From Paenibacillus sp. JJ-223 (GTDB lineage Bacteria; Bacillota; Bacilli; Paenibacillales; Paenibacillaceae), in NCBI RefSeq assembly GCF_927798175.1, contig NZ_CAKMMP010000001.1, forward strand, positions 496,001-560,000: a stretch of DNA of 64,000 bases, in the 5' to 3' direction. The position numbers and the translations under genes were made by a program. Position 1 is the stretch's first letter, and each line of letters begins with the position of its first letter. Below the pieces are notes generated by a model. It searched no databases. It saw only the letters and a program-made list of their open reading frames with translations, and had not been told where the DNA came from. Below, piece after piece: positions 8,673-18,195 of the stretch.

Positions 8673-8820
8673 TGAAGAAGGGCACCGTATGACGGGGAAA
8701 TTTCATTTGGAGCGTGATGACGCAGGGGCTATGGGGGCTTTCGGCGCTTCGTATCGCAGGAGAAGGTCATGTGTTAATAATATGCAATAATTATTGTTGT
8801 TTTAGTTAGGAGGTATGTTG

Positions 8821-9558
8821 ATGAGTACTTATCATCTACTTGATATTGAGTTTGAATATAACGGACAAAAACAGGTCATTACCCCAATCCTTCTTCAAGA
8901 TGAGTTTGACACGATTCTTATCGACTGCGGTTATCCCGATTTCATGCCTCTTATTGAAAAAGCGGCTAACCGGTATAACGTTACTCTCGATTCAATGACT
9001 AAACTGATCGTGACGCATCACGATATGGATCATATGGGGTCAGTCGCTGCTTTGAAGAGGGCGCATCCACACATCGAAATCGTTGCTTACGAGCTAGAAG
9101 CGCCTTACATTGAAGGAACGAAAAAATCATTGCGGCTTGAACAGGCAGAATCAACGTTTGACGCATTGACCGATGAAGCAAAGCCATATGCGGAGCAATT
9201 TATTCGCCTCTTGAAGTCGATCGAGCCGGTTGCCGTTGACCGGACGGTAGCCGATGAGGATTGGCTGCCTTGGTGCGGCGGGATTAAGATCATCCACACG
9301 CCAGGTCATATGCCCGGGCACATCTCATTATATTTGCCAGCCAGCAAAACACTGATCGCTGCAGACGCCGTCGTCATCGAGGAAGGCGAGCTCGCCATTG
9401 CTAATCCCCAGTATACAATGGATCTGGATGAGGCCGTACGATCGGTACAGCGATTGCTTGACTACGATATCGAGCAGCTGATTTGTTATCATGGAGGTTT
9501 ATTTCATGGTGATGTTCGACAAGCGATCCAACAATTAATCCATAAATATAAATCTTGA
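8821..9558 (+). CDS. MBL-fold metallo-hydrolase
   Basis: A 245-residue metallo-beta-lactamase-fold protein. The start at 8821 (MSTYHLL) is chosen because TAGGAGGT ends 6 nt before it; the ATG at 8815 touches the ribosome binding site. Metal-binding motifs are THHDMDHMG (residues 65-72), HTPGHMPGH (the third His), AADAVV (the bridging Asp) and CYHGG near the C-terminus. No signal peptide is present, so it is cytoplasmic. The motif order fits the broad glyoxalase II/hydrolase group; the substrate cannot be inferred. It stands alone between unrelated genes. Confidence 0.9.
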   Translation: MSTYHLLDIEFEYNGQKQVITPILLQDEFDTILIDCGYPDFMPLIEKAANRYNVTLDSMTKLIVTHHDMDHMGSVAALKRAHPHIEIVAYELEAPYIEGTKKSLRLEQAESTFDALTDEAKPYAEQFIRLLKSIEPVAVDRTVADEDWLPWCGGIKIIHTPGHMPGHISLYLPASKTLIAADAVVIEEGELAIANPQYTMDLDEAVRSVQRLLDYDIEQLICYHGGLFHGDVRQAIQQLIHKYKS

Positions 9559-9769
9559 GTCATTCTGAGAACTTGAACCGGTTGCCGATTAAATGGATAT
9601 CTAAACGTTATGCAGCCACCTTCAGGCCATGCACCAATCTGCTACCATATGTTAAAATTAGGTTGAATAAAAACCGAGGTGATTTCATGTTCAATCCGAA
9701 GATCTTCTTCTATTAGTTGTGTCTAAGGTCATGGCTTCAAAAGCCAAAATCTAACCCGGCACAACGGGG

Positions 9770-10039
9770 ATGAAGATGTTTACGCGTGAAGAGATTCAAT
9801 CCTGGGAAGATGAGAAGCAGCATAGTCTGGGGATCAACAGGAAGCCCATTGATCCAAGGAGAGAGAAGCTTAAAGATTTCCGTAAAGGAATCAAGAGCGT
9901 TCATTACAACAAAGAGTGTAAAGCAGCACGAAAAGATGATTATCGCCTTTATAGAACAAAAATGAAACGACTGATGCGTAGTGAAGAATACGAACTCCTT
10001 CACAATTATAAACGAACAAGCGGTTGGATTACTTGGTAA
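9770..10039 (+). CDS. Small basic hypothetical protein
   Basis: 89 residues, strongly basic and helical (RREKLKDFRKGIKSVHYNKECKAARKDDY, RTKMKRLMRSEEYELLHNYKRT), with no signal peptide or membrane segment. Two ATGs at 9770 and 9776 are possible starts; both follow ACGGGGATGA, a weak ribosome binding site. I do not recognise the family. The composition would suit a nucleic-acid-binding or ribosome-associated protein, but this is a guess. A structured terminator follows 15 nt after the stop, which supports it being a real, separately transcribed gene. Confidence 0.6.
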   Translation: MKMFTREEIQSWEDEKQHSLGINRKPIDPRREKLKDFRKGIKSVHYNKECKAARKDDYRLYRTKMKRLMRSEEYELLHNYKRTSGWITW

Positions 10040-10054
10040 ATATTAAATAAAAAA

Positions 10055-10128
10055 GGTAGCCCTTGAATGAACTACTCCATTGTTAACTGATTAGCAGTGT
10101 GGGAAGTCCGTTCGGGGCTGCTTTTTTT
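10055..10128 (+). terminator. Long structured terminator
   Basis: An outer stem (GGTAGCCC with GGGCTGC) encloses a second imperfect stem (GAATGAACT with AGTCCGTTC) and ends in seven T residues (10122-10128). It lies 15 nt after the small basic gene. The nested layout is unusual for a simple terminator and may be a decayed repeat. Confidence 0.5.
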
Positions 10129-10280
10129 GTTGAAGTAACGGCAATTCAAGTTGTGGAGCTTCCAATGCTAAAAACGGCTTGAGCTTATTTTTTCTCTAAA
10201 TGGATTGCCATCCTTAGCCTTATGGAGTATTATGCTAATTGGATATATCTCAAAGATATATTGTGAAGGAGGAGGGACGT

Positions 10281-10838
10281 ATGAAAAGAATCAATACCAC
10301 CCATTTTGCCATTCTCGGCTTACTTCGCATTAAACCCATGAGTGCCTACGAACTTGTAAAGTTTTCGAAGGAAAGCATCGGCCTTTTCTGGAACGAATCC
10401 TACGGACATATTCATAAGAGCATCAAACAACTGGAGCAAGAGGGTTATGTGTCCGTTGTGGAAGAAGCTGAGACGGGGAGGCGTAAAATCGTCTATGGTG
10501 TTACGCGACAAGGATGTGAACAGCTTGATTCATGGTTAGCCCTCCCGCCGGAGGAATCTGTGATCAGGAACGAATTGCTTATGAAGCTCTTTGTCTCCGA
10601 TGAACGGCATATCCCCAAATTAATCGCTTTTCTCCAGGAAGAATTAGAAGAGAGCGAGCGGTTAACTGCGATGCTTGCAGGAATTAAAGCGAGTGTTCCT
10701 GACAGGGAAAGCAAACAGGCCCAGCTCTGGTTGTTGACCCTCGACTACGGTGAGCGATATCTGCGAATGACCATCGAATGGTGCCAACATGCGTTGGAAT
10801 CGTTAAACCGTCCAGACAGGGGGCAAGAGAATGAATAA
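10281..10838 (+). CDS. PadR family transcriptional regulator
   Basis: 185 residues from the ATG at 10281, which has AAGGAGG 7 nt upstream; a TTG-initiated extension to 10239 is less likely. Residues 1-85 are a PadR winged helix (HFAILGLLRIKPMSAYELVKF ... NESYGHIHKSIKQLEQEGYVSVVEE ... RRKIVYGVTRQGCEQLDSWL). The C-terminal half is the helical Vir_Act_alpha_C dimerisation part (LLMKLFVSDE, then a coiled-coil-like EELEESERLTAML). PadR proteins are usually repressors responding to small aromatic or antimicrobial compounds. Its stop overlaps the start of the CPBP protease gene by 8 nt, so it probably controls that gene and itself. Confidence 0.92.
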   Translation: MKRINTTHFAILGLLRIKPMSAYELVKFSKESIGLFWNESYGHIHKSIKQLEQEGYVSVVEEAETGRRKIVYGVTRQGCEQLDSWLALPPEESVIRNELLMKLFVSDERHIPKLIAFLQEELEESERLTAMLAGIKASVPDRESKQAQLWLLTLDYGERYLRMTIEWCQHALESLNRPDRGQENE

Positions 10839-11550
10839 AAAACGGTTCAATATGGTTCCCATCCTGTTCATTTCGATCGTGGTTGCTGCTTGTGCCCCTC
10901 TCCTGGTATGGTTCAAAAGCAGTCCGCCCCTCCTATTAAAAATATTCGAAAGTGCTGGATACAATCTAGAGATGAGTTATCAAGTCACGGTGTTGTTATT
11001 GGCTGTTATTGTGATCGGCATCGTCTATGGAATCGCGGGGAAAGAGGGACTTGCGTATTTAAACCTTAAAAGGCGGGATGGAATAATCCGGCCAGAACCG
11101 TGGATTGGCGTTAAGCCAAAAGAGACGGAGACGTGGAAAAAGTTAGGTGTAAACTTCGCAATCGTGATTACGTTGGTAACGTCTGTCGTCATCTACTTCC
11201 AAGTGGTTCATGGAGGGAGCGTAAGTCTGGAGCTATATCCCGGGGTTATACTCATCCTTCTATTTGCGCTTATGAATGCTTTTTCAGAAGAAATCATCTT
11301 TCGGTTTTCGTTTGTTGCCGTTGTTAGCAGCTATGGATTTTCTCCGTATGTAGCGCAAGGATTAGCCGCATCGATCTTTGGTGTCGTTCATTATTTTGGA
11401 AATCCAGGCGGGATACCAGGCGTATTGATGGCTGCTTTTATCGGATGGTTTTTGGCCAAATCGATGTTAGAAACAAAAGGATTTTTCTGGGCGCTAACGA
11501 TCCATTTCTTGCAGGATGTCGTGATTTTCAGTGCTTTATTTATGAAATAG
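10831..11550 (+). CDS. CPBP family intramembrane metalloprotease
   Basis: A 239-residue membrane protein of the CPBP (CAAX protease and bacteriocin-processing, ABI) family. Family motif 1 is EEIIFR at residues 153-158, where the paired glutamates are catalytic; motif 2 is FGVVHYFGNPGG with the conserved His; motif 3 is HFLQDV near the C-terminus. Hydrophobic helices lie at about 7-25, 45-65, 105-125 and through the C-terminal half. The first helices resemble a signal anchor. Members process prenylated proteins or confer bacteriocin resistance. It is translationally coupled to the PadR gene (8-nt overlap), giving a regulator-effector pair. Confidence 0.9.
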   Translation: MNKKRFNMVPILFISIVVAACAPLLVWFKSSPPLLLKIFESAGYNLEMSYQVTVLLLAVIVIGIVYGIAGKEGLAYLNLKRRDGIIRPEPWIGVKPKETETWKKLGVNFAIVITLVTSVVIYFQVVHGGSVSLELYPGVILILLFALMNAFSEEIIFRFSFVAVVSSYGFSPYVAQGLAASIFGVVHYFGNPGGIPGVLMAAFIGWFLAKSMLETKGFFWALTIHFLQDVVIFSALFMK

Positions 11551-11563
11551 CTGCCCAGGGTCC

Positions 11564-11644
11564 CTATATAAGTTGACCCGATGATTTTTACACGGAGTCA
11601 CTACGTGGTCAGAACCATCTTCCGATCACTGTTATCCCCAGATT
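11564..11644 (-). repeat. Foldable dispersed repeat, copy 3 (half copy, minus strand)
   Basis: The reverse complement matches the right half of copies 1 and 2: AATCTGGGGATAACAG, GATCGGAAGATGGTTCTGAC, GTAGTG, GTGTAAAAATCAT and a TTCAACCTATATAG-like end. The left half is absent; the match stops at about 11644. It lies between the CPBP gene and the convergent permease gene. Confidence 0.8.
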
Positions 11645-11731
11645 GTTTTGAATTTAGATATATCACACTTATGGAAAAAATGGTCTCAAGGTTTTGCAGC
11701 AAATGTGTGCAACCTTGAAACCATCTGTCCA

Positions 11732-12613
11732 TTATTCTTTGAGCGCACCGATCATAACGCCGTGCACAAAATATTTTTGCAGAAACGGATACAGGATCAG
11801 GATCGGCAGTGTAGACACAATGATCGTCGCGTATTTTATCGTTATCCCGATATCCAGACGATCGCCGGCTGCTGCTCCTGTCATCATGCTGTCTGTACTG
11901 TTGGAAATCAGAATCTCCCTGAGCACCAGCTGAAGAGGGAACCATTCCCGGTCCCGTAAATAAATCAATGCATTGAAATACGAATTCCAATGGCCTACGG
12001 CGTACCATAAAATCATGACGGCAATGACGGGCATGGACAGGGGAATAATAATTCTTGTCATAATAACCCAGTCATTCGCTCCGTCGATGCGCGCGGATTC
12101 CTCCAAACTTGCCGGGATGCCTTGAAATGCGGTTCGCATAATAATCAAATTGAACGAATTGATGGCCCCTGGCAAGAGAAGTGCCCAAGGTGTATTCAAC
12201 ATCCCGAGATGATTGATCAGCAGGTAAGAAGGAATAAGTCCCCCACTGAACACCATAGTAATCACGATGATGAGCATGATGTGGTTTTTGAAATAAACGT
12301 TGCGACGGGAGAGGGCATAGGCACCGAGCGTTGTCATCACCAAATTGATGGCTGTACCTGCTGTGACATAGAAGAGCGTATTCCGGTACCCGGTTGTAAC
12401 CATGGGATTTTCCAGTACCGCTTTGTAGGCAGCGAAACTAAATCCTTGCGGGTAGAACAGCATGCCGCGAAACTGGGCCATTTCTGCAGGATTGCTTAGA
12501 GATGCAAACAGGATATAAATAAACGGATAGAGCGTAACGAAGCAGAGTAAAAGCATAAAGCAAATATTAAACCATGAAAATACCGTTTCACCCAGAGAAC
12601 GTTTATATGTCAT
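11732..12613 (-). CDS. Carbohydrate ABC transporter permease, LplC type
   Basis: 293 residues with six predicted membrane helices; BPD_transp_1 fold. The conserved EAA loop is LEESARIDGANDWVIMTRIIIPLSMPVIAVM, near residue 190. The ribosome binding site AAGGGG precedes the ATG. The N-terminal sequence (GETVFSWFNICFMLLLCFVTLYPFIYILFASLSNP) and the length are typical of LplC/YtcP permeases, which pair with LplB and an LplA-like lipoprotein to import complex oligosaccharides; the ATPase is usually a shared MsmX-type protein encoded elsewhere. It starts 15 nt after lplB and is the last gene of this minus-strand operon. Confidence 0.93.
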   Translation of the reverse strand: MTYKRSLGETVFSWFNICFMLLLCFVTLYPFIYILFASLSNPAEMAQFRGMLFYPQGFSFAAYKAVLENPMVTTGYRNTLFYVTAGTAINLVMTTLGAYALSRRNVYFKNHIMLIIVITMVFSGGLIPSYLLINHLGMLNTPWALLLPGAINSFNLIIMRTAFQGIPASLEESARIDGANDWVIMTRIIIPLSMPVIAVMILWYAVGHWNSYFNALIYLRDREWFPLQLVLREILISNSTDSMMTGAAAGDRLDIGITIKYATIIVSTLPILILYPFLQKYFVHGVMIGALKE

Positions 12614-12628
12614 TTTTCACGATCCCCT

Positions 12629-13591
12629 TTACCACAGTCTATGTTCGCTTACTCGCTTGCTGATCGTATTCGCGAGTATGAGCAAAATGAAGCTGATGAC
12701 CGAATTGAATAAACCTACTGCAGCGGAATATCCGAAATCGGCTCCAAGAATACCTTTTCTGTAAACATAGGTTGAAATGACATCAGCCGTTTCGTAAGTA
12801 AGCGGGTTGTATAACAGAATGATTTTTTCGCTTCCCACGGAAAGCATGGATCCTATATTAAGGATAAACAAGATGACTATGGTAGGCATAATGCCTGGAA
12901 TCGTGATATGCAAGGTTTGCTTCCAACGTCCTGCACCATCAATACGAGCCGCATCGTACAGCGTAGGATCAATGGAGGACATGGCGGCGAGATAGATAAT
13001 GGAACCCCAGCCGATTCCTTGCCAGATCCCGGAGGATACATAGATCGAGCGAAACCATCCCGGCTCCTGCAGGAATGCGATGGGCTCGTATCCAAAAAAG
13101 CCGAGCATGTTATTCACCAGGCCATCACGGGCAGCAAAGTCAACAAGCATGCCGGCTACGACCACGATTGAAATAAAGTGGGGAAGATAACTAATCGTCT
13201 GTACGACTCGTTTGAAAATGACAAGACGTATCTCATTCAGCAATAGAGCAAGGATGATCGGGGCAGGAAATGCAAACAACAATTCATAAATACTGATCAT
13301 TAAGGTATTGCGAAGAAGACGCCAAAAGTAAGGGTTTTCAAAAAAGTTCTGAAAATGGGTAAAACCGACCCAAGGACTTTCCCATACGCCATCTGCGATC
13401 CCGTAATCCTTAAAAGCAATGAGCAAGCCGTACATAGGACCATAATGGAAGATGGCGTAATAAACAATAACGGGAACAAGCATCAAATAAATGTAGCGAT
13501 TACGAACCAAGTCCCTCATGATGATCCTTTTTTTGCTTTCCGCGGGCATTCTGGCTGCTGCTTGTACAGCGTTTCTGTCTAAATCAGGCAC
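12629..13591 (-). CDS. Carbohydrate ABC transporter permease, LplB type
   Basis: 320 residues from a GTG preceded by a strong GGGAGGGAG. The N-terminus is cytoplasmic and basic (KKRIIMRDLVRNRYIYLMLVPVIVYYAIFHYGPMYG), which is typical of LplB/YteP proteins. Six membrane helices and the EAA-type loop TLYDAARIDGAGRWKQTLHITIPGIMPTI (about 220-248) define it as a CUT1 permease. It lies between the broken binding-protein gene and lplC. The 70-nt gap to the upstream gene contains a perfect 12-bp stem-loop. Confidence 0.94.
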   Translation of the reverse strand: MPDLDRNAVQAAARMPAESKKRIIMRDLVRNRYIYLMLVPVIVYYAIFHYGPMYGLLIAFKDYGIADGVWESPWVGFTHFQNFFENPYFWRLLRNTLMISIYELLFAFPAPIILALLLNEIRLVIFKRVVQTISYLPHFISIVVVAGMLVDFAARDGLVNNMLGFFGYEPIAFLQEPGWFRSIYVSSGIWQGIGWGSIIYLAAMSSIDPTLYDAARIDGAGRWKQTLHITIPGIMPTIVILFILNIGSMLSVGSEKIILLYNPLTYETADVISTYVYRKGILGADFGYSAAVGLFNSVISFILLILANTISKRVSEHRLW

Positions 13592-13611
13592 AAATTCTCC
13601 CTCCCGGATGT

Positions 13612-13645
13612 CCGGAATATGACATGCATCCTCGTCATATTCCGG
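13612..13645 (-). promoter_or_regulatory. Intercistronic stem-loop between binding protein and permease genes
   Basis: CCGGAATATGAC and GTCATATTCCGG form a perfect 12-bp stem with a 10-nt loop. There is no T-run, so it is not a classical terminator. Its position after the binding-protein gene fits an mRNA-stabilising or attenuating structure that keeps binding protein in excess over the permeases. Confidence 0.65.
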
Positions 13646-13660
13646 AATGGTAAGCTTTGC

Positions 13661-15254
13661 TTATCGGTTGTTGTATCTTTCCAAAGCTGCCTGTTGGATT
13701 TGGATCGCTTCCTCGATGCCTAACCCTTTCAGCATTTCTACATAATTATCGAAATGATCAAGCGGTTCCGTACCCATAATAAATTTCAGAATCATTTCGT
13801 CTTTAAATGTATTGACGTCGGTCATGATCGAGGAGTATCGGCTGCTATCTTCTACAGAGATACTAACGGGAGGCATTCTTTTTTCCTGTGTAGTGTTTGA
13901 CCACAACGTCATGGCCTCTTTTTGTTCCGGCTTGGTCGTATACTGCTGCGTGTGACGTACATCCTGCACAAAAGGACCGGAGGTAGCGCCCATAATATGC
14001 TTCCTGAAGGCTTGGGAAATCGGCAGTCCGTCAGGATTATTCAAAATCGCATCCGTATACCGGGGTTGGCCGTCAACGAGCGTGTATGTTTCGCCTTCTT
14101 TGCCGAAGTTCATAATGAGTTTTCCTTCTTCACTGTATAAATAATCCAGAAATTTCACGGTACCAACAACGTTTTGGTTGCTTCCGGTTATGGCTGCGAA
14201 GATGCCGGTAACGGGATTATCCATATGTCCGAAGACCGGCTTTTCGCCAGGATTTAATGTCGGATAGGGGGTTCCGACCAATTTGAAATCCGGTTGGCTT
14301 TGCGCCATCAAGTCCATGTATTTTCCAATGCCGCCATTGAGAAACAGGACCGCCGCCCCCACCTGATTGCCTGTTATTTTGGCATCGGTCATTTTGGCAT
14401 CCGTCGTCGCAAAGTCCTTGTCGAGCAGACCTTCGTTATACCATTGGTTCATTGTGGCGAGGTATTCCTTGAAGCCGGGTTCAATCGGCCCGTATTTGAC
14501 AGTATCCTTCTCCCGGTAGAAATCGTTAGGTGTCCCGAAGGCACCCGCAAAAGTTAATTCTCCTGCCGAAATTAGAATCGGAATTTCATCCGCTTCACCA
14601 TTACCGTTCGGGTCCCGTTCTTTAAACGCTTTCAAAACGGTGTGCCATTCATCGATTGTCGTGGGTACCGACAAATTTAATTGGTCCAGCCAGTCTTTGC
14701 GTATTGCAGGTCCCAGGAACACTTGTTGGGTGACATCCTCACGAATGAACGGGAAGCCAATGAGATCCCCATGATCTGTGGAAGCCATTTTTCTCCATTC
14801 CGGATGATCCTCCAGCAGTTTTTTCAGGTTGGGGGCATGATCCAAGTAATCATTCAATGGGATGAGTTTTTTATCTCGGATTGCTTTCTGTGCTCCACCT
14901 GGGTATGCGTTCCATCCATAATCTACAACATCAGGCAGCTTATTCGATGCTACCATTAAGTTGAATTGTTCTCCGAGTTGGCCTTGTGCCGGGTGCTGAA
15001 ATTCGATTTTCACACCGGTTTTGGCTTCAATTTCCTTCCAGGCAGTTACTTCTCCATAACTTTTCATAATGGCAGCAGCATCCGGAAACAAATCCACCCA
15101 ATACGTTAATTGGGTTAGCGGTTGATTCTGCTACTCCTGACGAGTCTGTTGGCTCAGCTCCTCCTCCGCTGCACGCAGCCAGCGTAGTCGTAAACAGTCC
15201 CAAGATCATTAAAACAACGGCATGCCTGCTCATCTTTCGCGTGTACATGAACAT
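13661..15254 (-). pseudogene. Extracellular solute-binding lipoprotein (LplA type), frameshifted
   Basis: Two overlapping frames together make one binding protein. The first (from 15254, MFMYTRKMSRH, with GAGGAGG 11 nt upstream) carries a lipoprotein signal ending TTTLAACSGGG and reads to ESTANPIN. The mature domain continues in another frame as LTYWVDLFPDAAAIMKSYGEV and then about 475 residues to the stop. Joining NPI to LTYW requires a shift at about 15109-15114, consistent with loss of two bases (or gain of one). The rest (GVKIEFQHP, NKLPDVVDYGW, VGTVKFLDYLYSEEGKLIMNFGKEGETY) is a normal LplA/DUF3502-like oligosaccharide binder. Either the transporter has lost its receptor or the base is a sequencing error. 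Confidence 0.8.
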
Positions 15255-15356
15255 GAACAAATCGTCCTCCTCATTCTCCATCATGGTATTCATCAATTTG
15301 GAATGACGTTTTTTGATCTGGAGGGGCCATCCCTTCCAGGGATAGCCCTTTGCTTA

Positions 15357-17102
15357 TCATCTCAATGTGGAGCCCCAGTCGTATGGATCGTTATGGTCGG
15401 TATAAATGCCCTTGACTACGCGATAGGCCAGCTTTGGTTTGCGATATTCGTTGACCAGTCCTTTGTTGTTGAAGGAACGTGCCCGATCTCTGAAGTGGAG
15501 AAAATGACTCTGAAGCTGAGCCCTTGTATCTGCAAATTGCCACACATAAGTTCCGCTAATCTTCGGATCGGCCCGAAAGAGCTTCAGCGACTTTCCGAGT
15601 AGATCCGCCTGGTAGTCCTCGCTGAATAGGCGGGGTTCCCAGCCGGAATCGCCGTATACGCCTGCTCCGCCAAACTCGGTCATCAGCACAGGGGTTTGCT
15701 CTGCTCCATATTCCTTGCAGCGCTCGTGAAAGATTTCGAGCATCTCTTCGAACTCGACATGTCCGAAATACCATCCGCCATAATAGTTGATTCCGATAAC
15801 GTCGAATAGTCCGAGGCAGATGTCTGTCATAGGGTGCATCGTGGCATAAGCCACCAGCCTTGACGGATCCTTGCTCCTAACAAGCTCTGTCATCTTGATG
15901 GACAATTCATAAGCCTCTTTGGAACGTGTATCAATTTCATTATGGACAGACCAGAACAGGATCGAGGGATGGTGAAGATCTCGCTCGATCATCTCACCCA
16001 TCATGGTCATCGCACGTTTTACGAAGAGCGGGTCGTCCGTATGTTCCGCCGGGAACGCTGCGCCCCAAATCGGAATCTCGCTCCAGAAGAGCACGCCTCG
16101 CTCATCCAGCAGATCGAGCCAATATTCACTTTGGGGGTAATGTGACCCGCGTACAGTGTTGCATCCCATCTGCAGGATGATATCGAGCTCTTTGGTCATC
16201 AATTTGTTGGGAAATGCGAAGCCCCATTCGGGGTGCTCTTCGTGGCGGTTAACTCCCTGCAAATAAAGCTCCCTGCCGTTGAGCCAAATCTTCTTGTTCC
16301 GGGCCTCCACGGTACGAAACCCGATGCGGTCTGTAAGGTCGTCATGGCCGGCTACGACTCTGATCATGTAAAGGGCTGGATTTTCCGGTTCCCATCGCTT
16401 GAGGTCTGACCAGGCTTGTTCCACAACGAGTTCCATGCTACCCTTAGCTGGGAGGTAAGCGTTATCATTTCGAAATATCTCATCATTCCTATAGAAGGAT
16501 ACGGGCACTTCGACTGGAGTATCCGACATGGAGCGGAGCGTGAGCCGGATTTGGACGTCAGTGCTGGAATCTTCTTTCATGTCATAGGTAATGCGCATCC
16601 CCTCGATCCAAACATCAGGTAAACGCTGAACCTCAACGGGTCGAATGATTCCGCCGTAATGAAACCAGTCCACGATATGGTATGGCAACGTGTTCGTCCC
16701 CAGCGTACTGTCTGTGCGGACGACGAGTTCGTGGACTCCGGCAGTCACGCTAGGAATCGTAAAGTCAAAAGGAGTAAATCCACCATAATGGTATCCCAGA
16801 TGCTGTCCATCCCAGTACACATCGGCATGTCCCATCACCGCGTGGAACAGTAGACGCAGATGGCTGATATCATCAAGGGTTACCCACGTGCGGTACCATG
16901 CTACTCCTTCGTAGTCGAATTTGCCAAGCTCGTTATTCCAACAGGCTGGCACGGGGATGCGATCGTGGGTGGAAGGGAAGTTCCTGTGCCACTCTTCCGA
17001 TAATCCAATGTCATCCTTGTCAAAAACGAAATCCCATAATCCATCAAGCAGTTGGCATTCTCTACGTCGATGCTGCTGAAACGTGCGGATCAATTTCATC
17101 AT
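15357..17102 (-). CDS. Glycoside hydrolase family 2 (beta-glucuronidase/galactosidase-like)
   Basis: About 580 residues. Domain order is GH2 jelly-roll (from about residue 10: CQLLDGLWDFVFD, IPVPACWNN), Ig-like middle domain, then a TIM barrel. The barrel has GVNRHEEHPEWG, NTVRGSHYPQSEYWLDLLDE, the acid/base glutamate in SVHNEIDT and the nucleophile glutamate in LMTEFGG. The pattern is closest to UidA-type beta-glucuronidases. No signal peptide is present, so it is cytoplasmic and would act on imported oligosaccharides. The frame is open back to 17207; I prefer 17102 or 17099 (MMKLIRTF) because of GGAG there, and a TTG at 17093 is possible. It reads away from the AraC gene and towards the lpl operon. 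Confidence 0.87.
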   Translation of the reverse strand: MMKLIRTFQQHRRRECQLLDGLWDFVFDKDDIGLSEEWHRNFPSTHDRIPVPACWNNELGKFDYEGVAWYRTWVTLDDISHLRLLFHAVMGHADVYWDGQHLGYHYGGFTPFDFTIPSVTAGVHELVVRTDSTLGTNTLPYHIVDWFHYGGIIRPVEVQRLPDVWIEGMRITYDMKEDSSTDVQIRLTLRSMSDTPVEVPVSFYRNDEIFRNDNAYLPAKGSMELVVEQAWSDLKRWEPENPALYMIRVVAGHDDLTDRIGFRTVEARNKKIWLNGRELYLQGVNRHEEHPEWGFAFPNKLMTKELDIILQMGCNTVRGSHYPQSEYWLDLLDERGVLFWSEIPIWGAAFPAEHTDDPLFVKRAMTMMGEMIERDLHHPSILFWSVHNEIDTRSKEAYELSIKMTELVRSKDPSRLVAYATMHPMTDICLGLFDVIGINYYGGWYFGHVEFEEMLEIFHERCKEYGAEQTPVLMTEFGGAGVYGDSGWEPRLFSEDYQADLLGKSLKLFRADPKISGTYVWQFADTRAQLQSHFLHFRDRARSFNNKGLVNEYRKPKLAYRVVKGIYTDHNDPYDWGSTLR

Positions 17103-17244
17103 CTCCAATTCATTTTTCCAGTAGAACATCTGTAATCGATGGTCTGTATGTTCGGAGTTTAGCATTCGTAGCAATGAAGCGACAATGGTAAAAACAATCT
17201 TAATCATTTGTCAAAAATGATACAAATAAAGAAGGGAAGTATCT

Positions 17245-18081
17245 ATGGAGTATGCTTTGGGAAATATGGTGGTGCATCTGCACTGGGTCATCGCCAAGCC
17301 GGCGCTGCCAGGCTGGGAAGATATTCGGCAGACCGTATCCGGGCACACCTTTTATTATATTTACAGCGGCAAGGGAATTTTTCGTTGCGAGGAGAGGGAC
17401 GTGGAAGTGGAGGGGGGCACATTGGTCTACCTTTGGCCCGGGCTGCCTCTTTATATGAAGTCTTCCGAGGCGCATCCACTCCGAATGACGATGCTGCTCT
17501 TCGATTGCGCTTCGTTAAGGAAAAATGAGAATGAATGGATTGGGCCGGAGCCGATCGAGCGGCTGCGACTGCCCTTTCTTTTGCCTTTACAGAGTGAGCG
17601 TACGGGGAAGATCGGGGAACTGTTCCGGGAAGCGGAAAGGGAATGGGTACCTGGGGATCTTGTGCGGGAAGCAAGAGTGAAATCGGTCTGGTATCGCTTG
17701 GTGCAAGAGGTACACGAGGCGGCGGAAGCAGGGGGAAGACACAGCGGTGAGGAAGGAATAACAGCGGCTCTTCGCAGGTTCAAAGAGAAACTGGATACGG
17801 AATTTGCCACCGAGTTTCGCATCACCGAATTGGCGGAGCAGACGGGTTTCTCTCCTGTTTACTTACGCAGAACCTTCGCAGACAGGTACGGGTGCAGTCC
17901 CAAGCAGTACCTGGATCAGCTTCGCAATGAGCATGCCGTTCGCCGACTCCGGTACACAGGTGATTCCGTCACGGACATAGCGAGAGCATGTGGGTACTCT
18001 GACGTCTACCAGTTCAGCAAAACGTTCAAGAAGCGCAACGGCTTCTCTCCGACCGAATACCGCAGAATGCAGGGAGAGTGA
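17245..18081 (+). CDS. AraC family transcriptional regulator
   Basis: 278 residues. The N-terminal cupin-like sensor (about 20-110: GHTFYYIYSGKGIFRC, VEGGTLVYLWPGLPLYM) is followed by a double helix-turn-helix AraC domain (about 175-275: FRITELAEQTGFSPVYLRRTFADRYGCSPKQYL, then VTDIARACGYSDVYQFSKTFKKRNGFSPTEYR). GAAGGGAAG lies before the ATG. It is divergent from the GH2 gene by about 140 nt and 114 nt upstream of a second GH2 gene, so it most likely activates these glycosidases and the lpl operon in response to their sugar. The ligand is unknown. Confidence 0.92.
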   Translation: MEYALGNMVVHLHWVIAKPALPGWEDIRQTVSGHTFYYIYSGKGIFRCEERDVEVEGGTLVYLWPGLPLYMKSSEAHPLRMTMLLFDCASLRKNENEWIGPEPIERLRLPFLLPLQSERTGKIGELFREAEREWVPGDLVREARVKSVWYRLVQEVHEAAEAGGRHSGEEGITAALRRFKEKLDTEFATEFRITELAEQTGFSPVYLRRTFADRYGCSPKQYLDQLRNEHAVRRLRYTGDSVTDIARACGYSDVYQFSKTFKKRNGFSPTEYRRMQGE

Positions 18082-18195
18082 TACTCGCCTGAGAAAAGTC
18101 CAGCATATTGTCCATGCAATCAGAAGATGCTCAATGGCTTTGAGCGTTCTGCTTCCCTATAATAAAGCACAAATGTGAGAAAGAGGGGAAATCGC

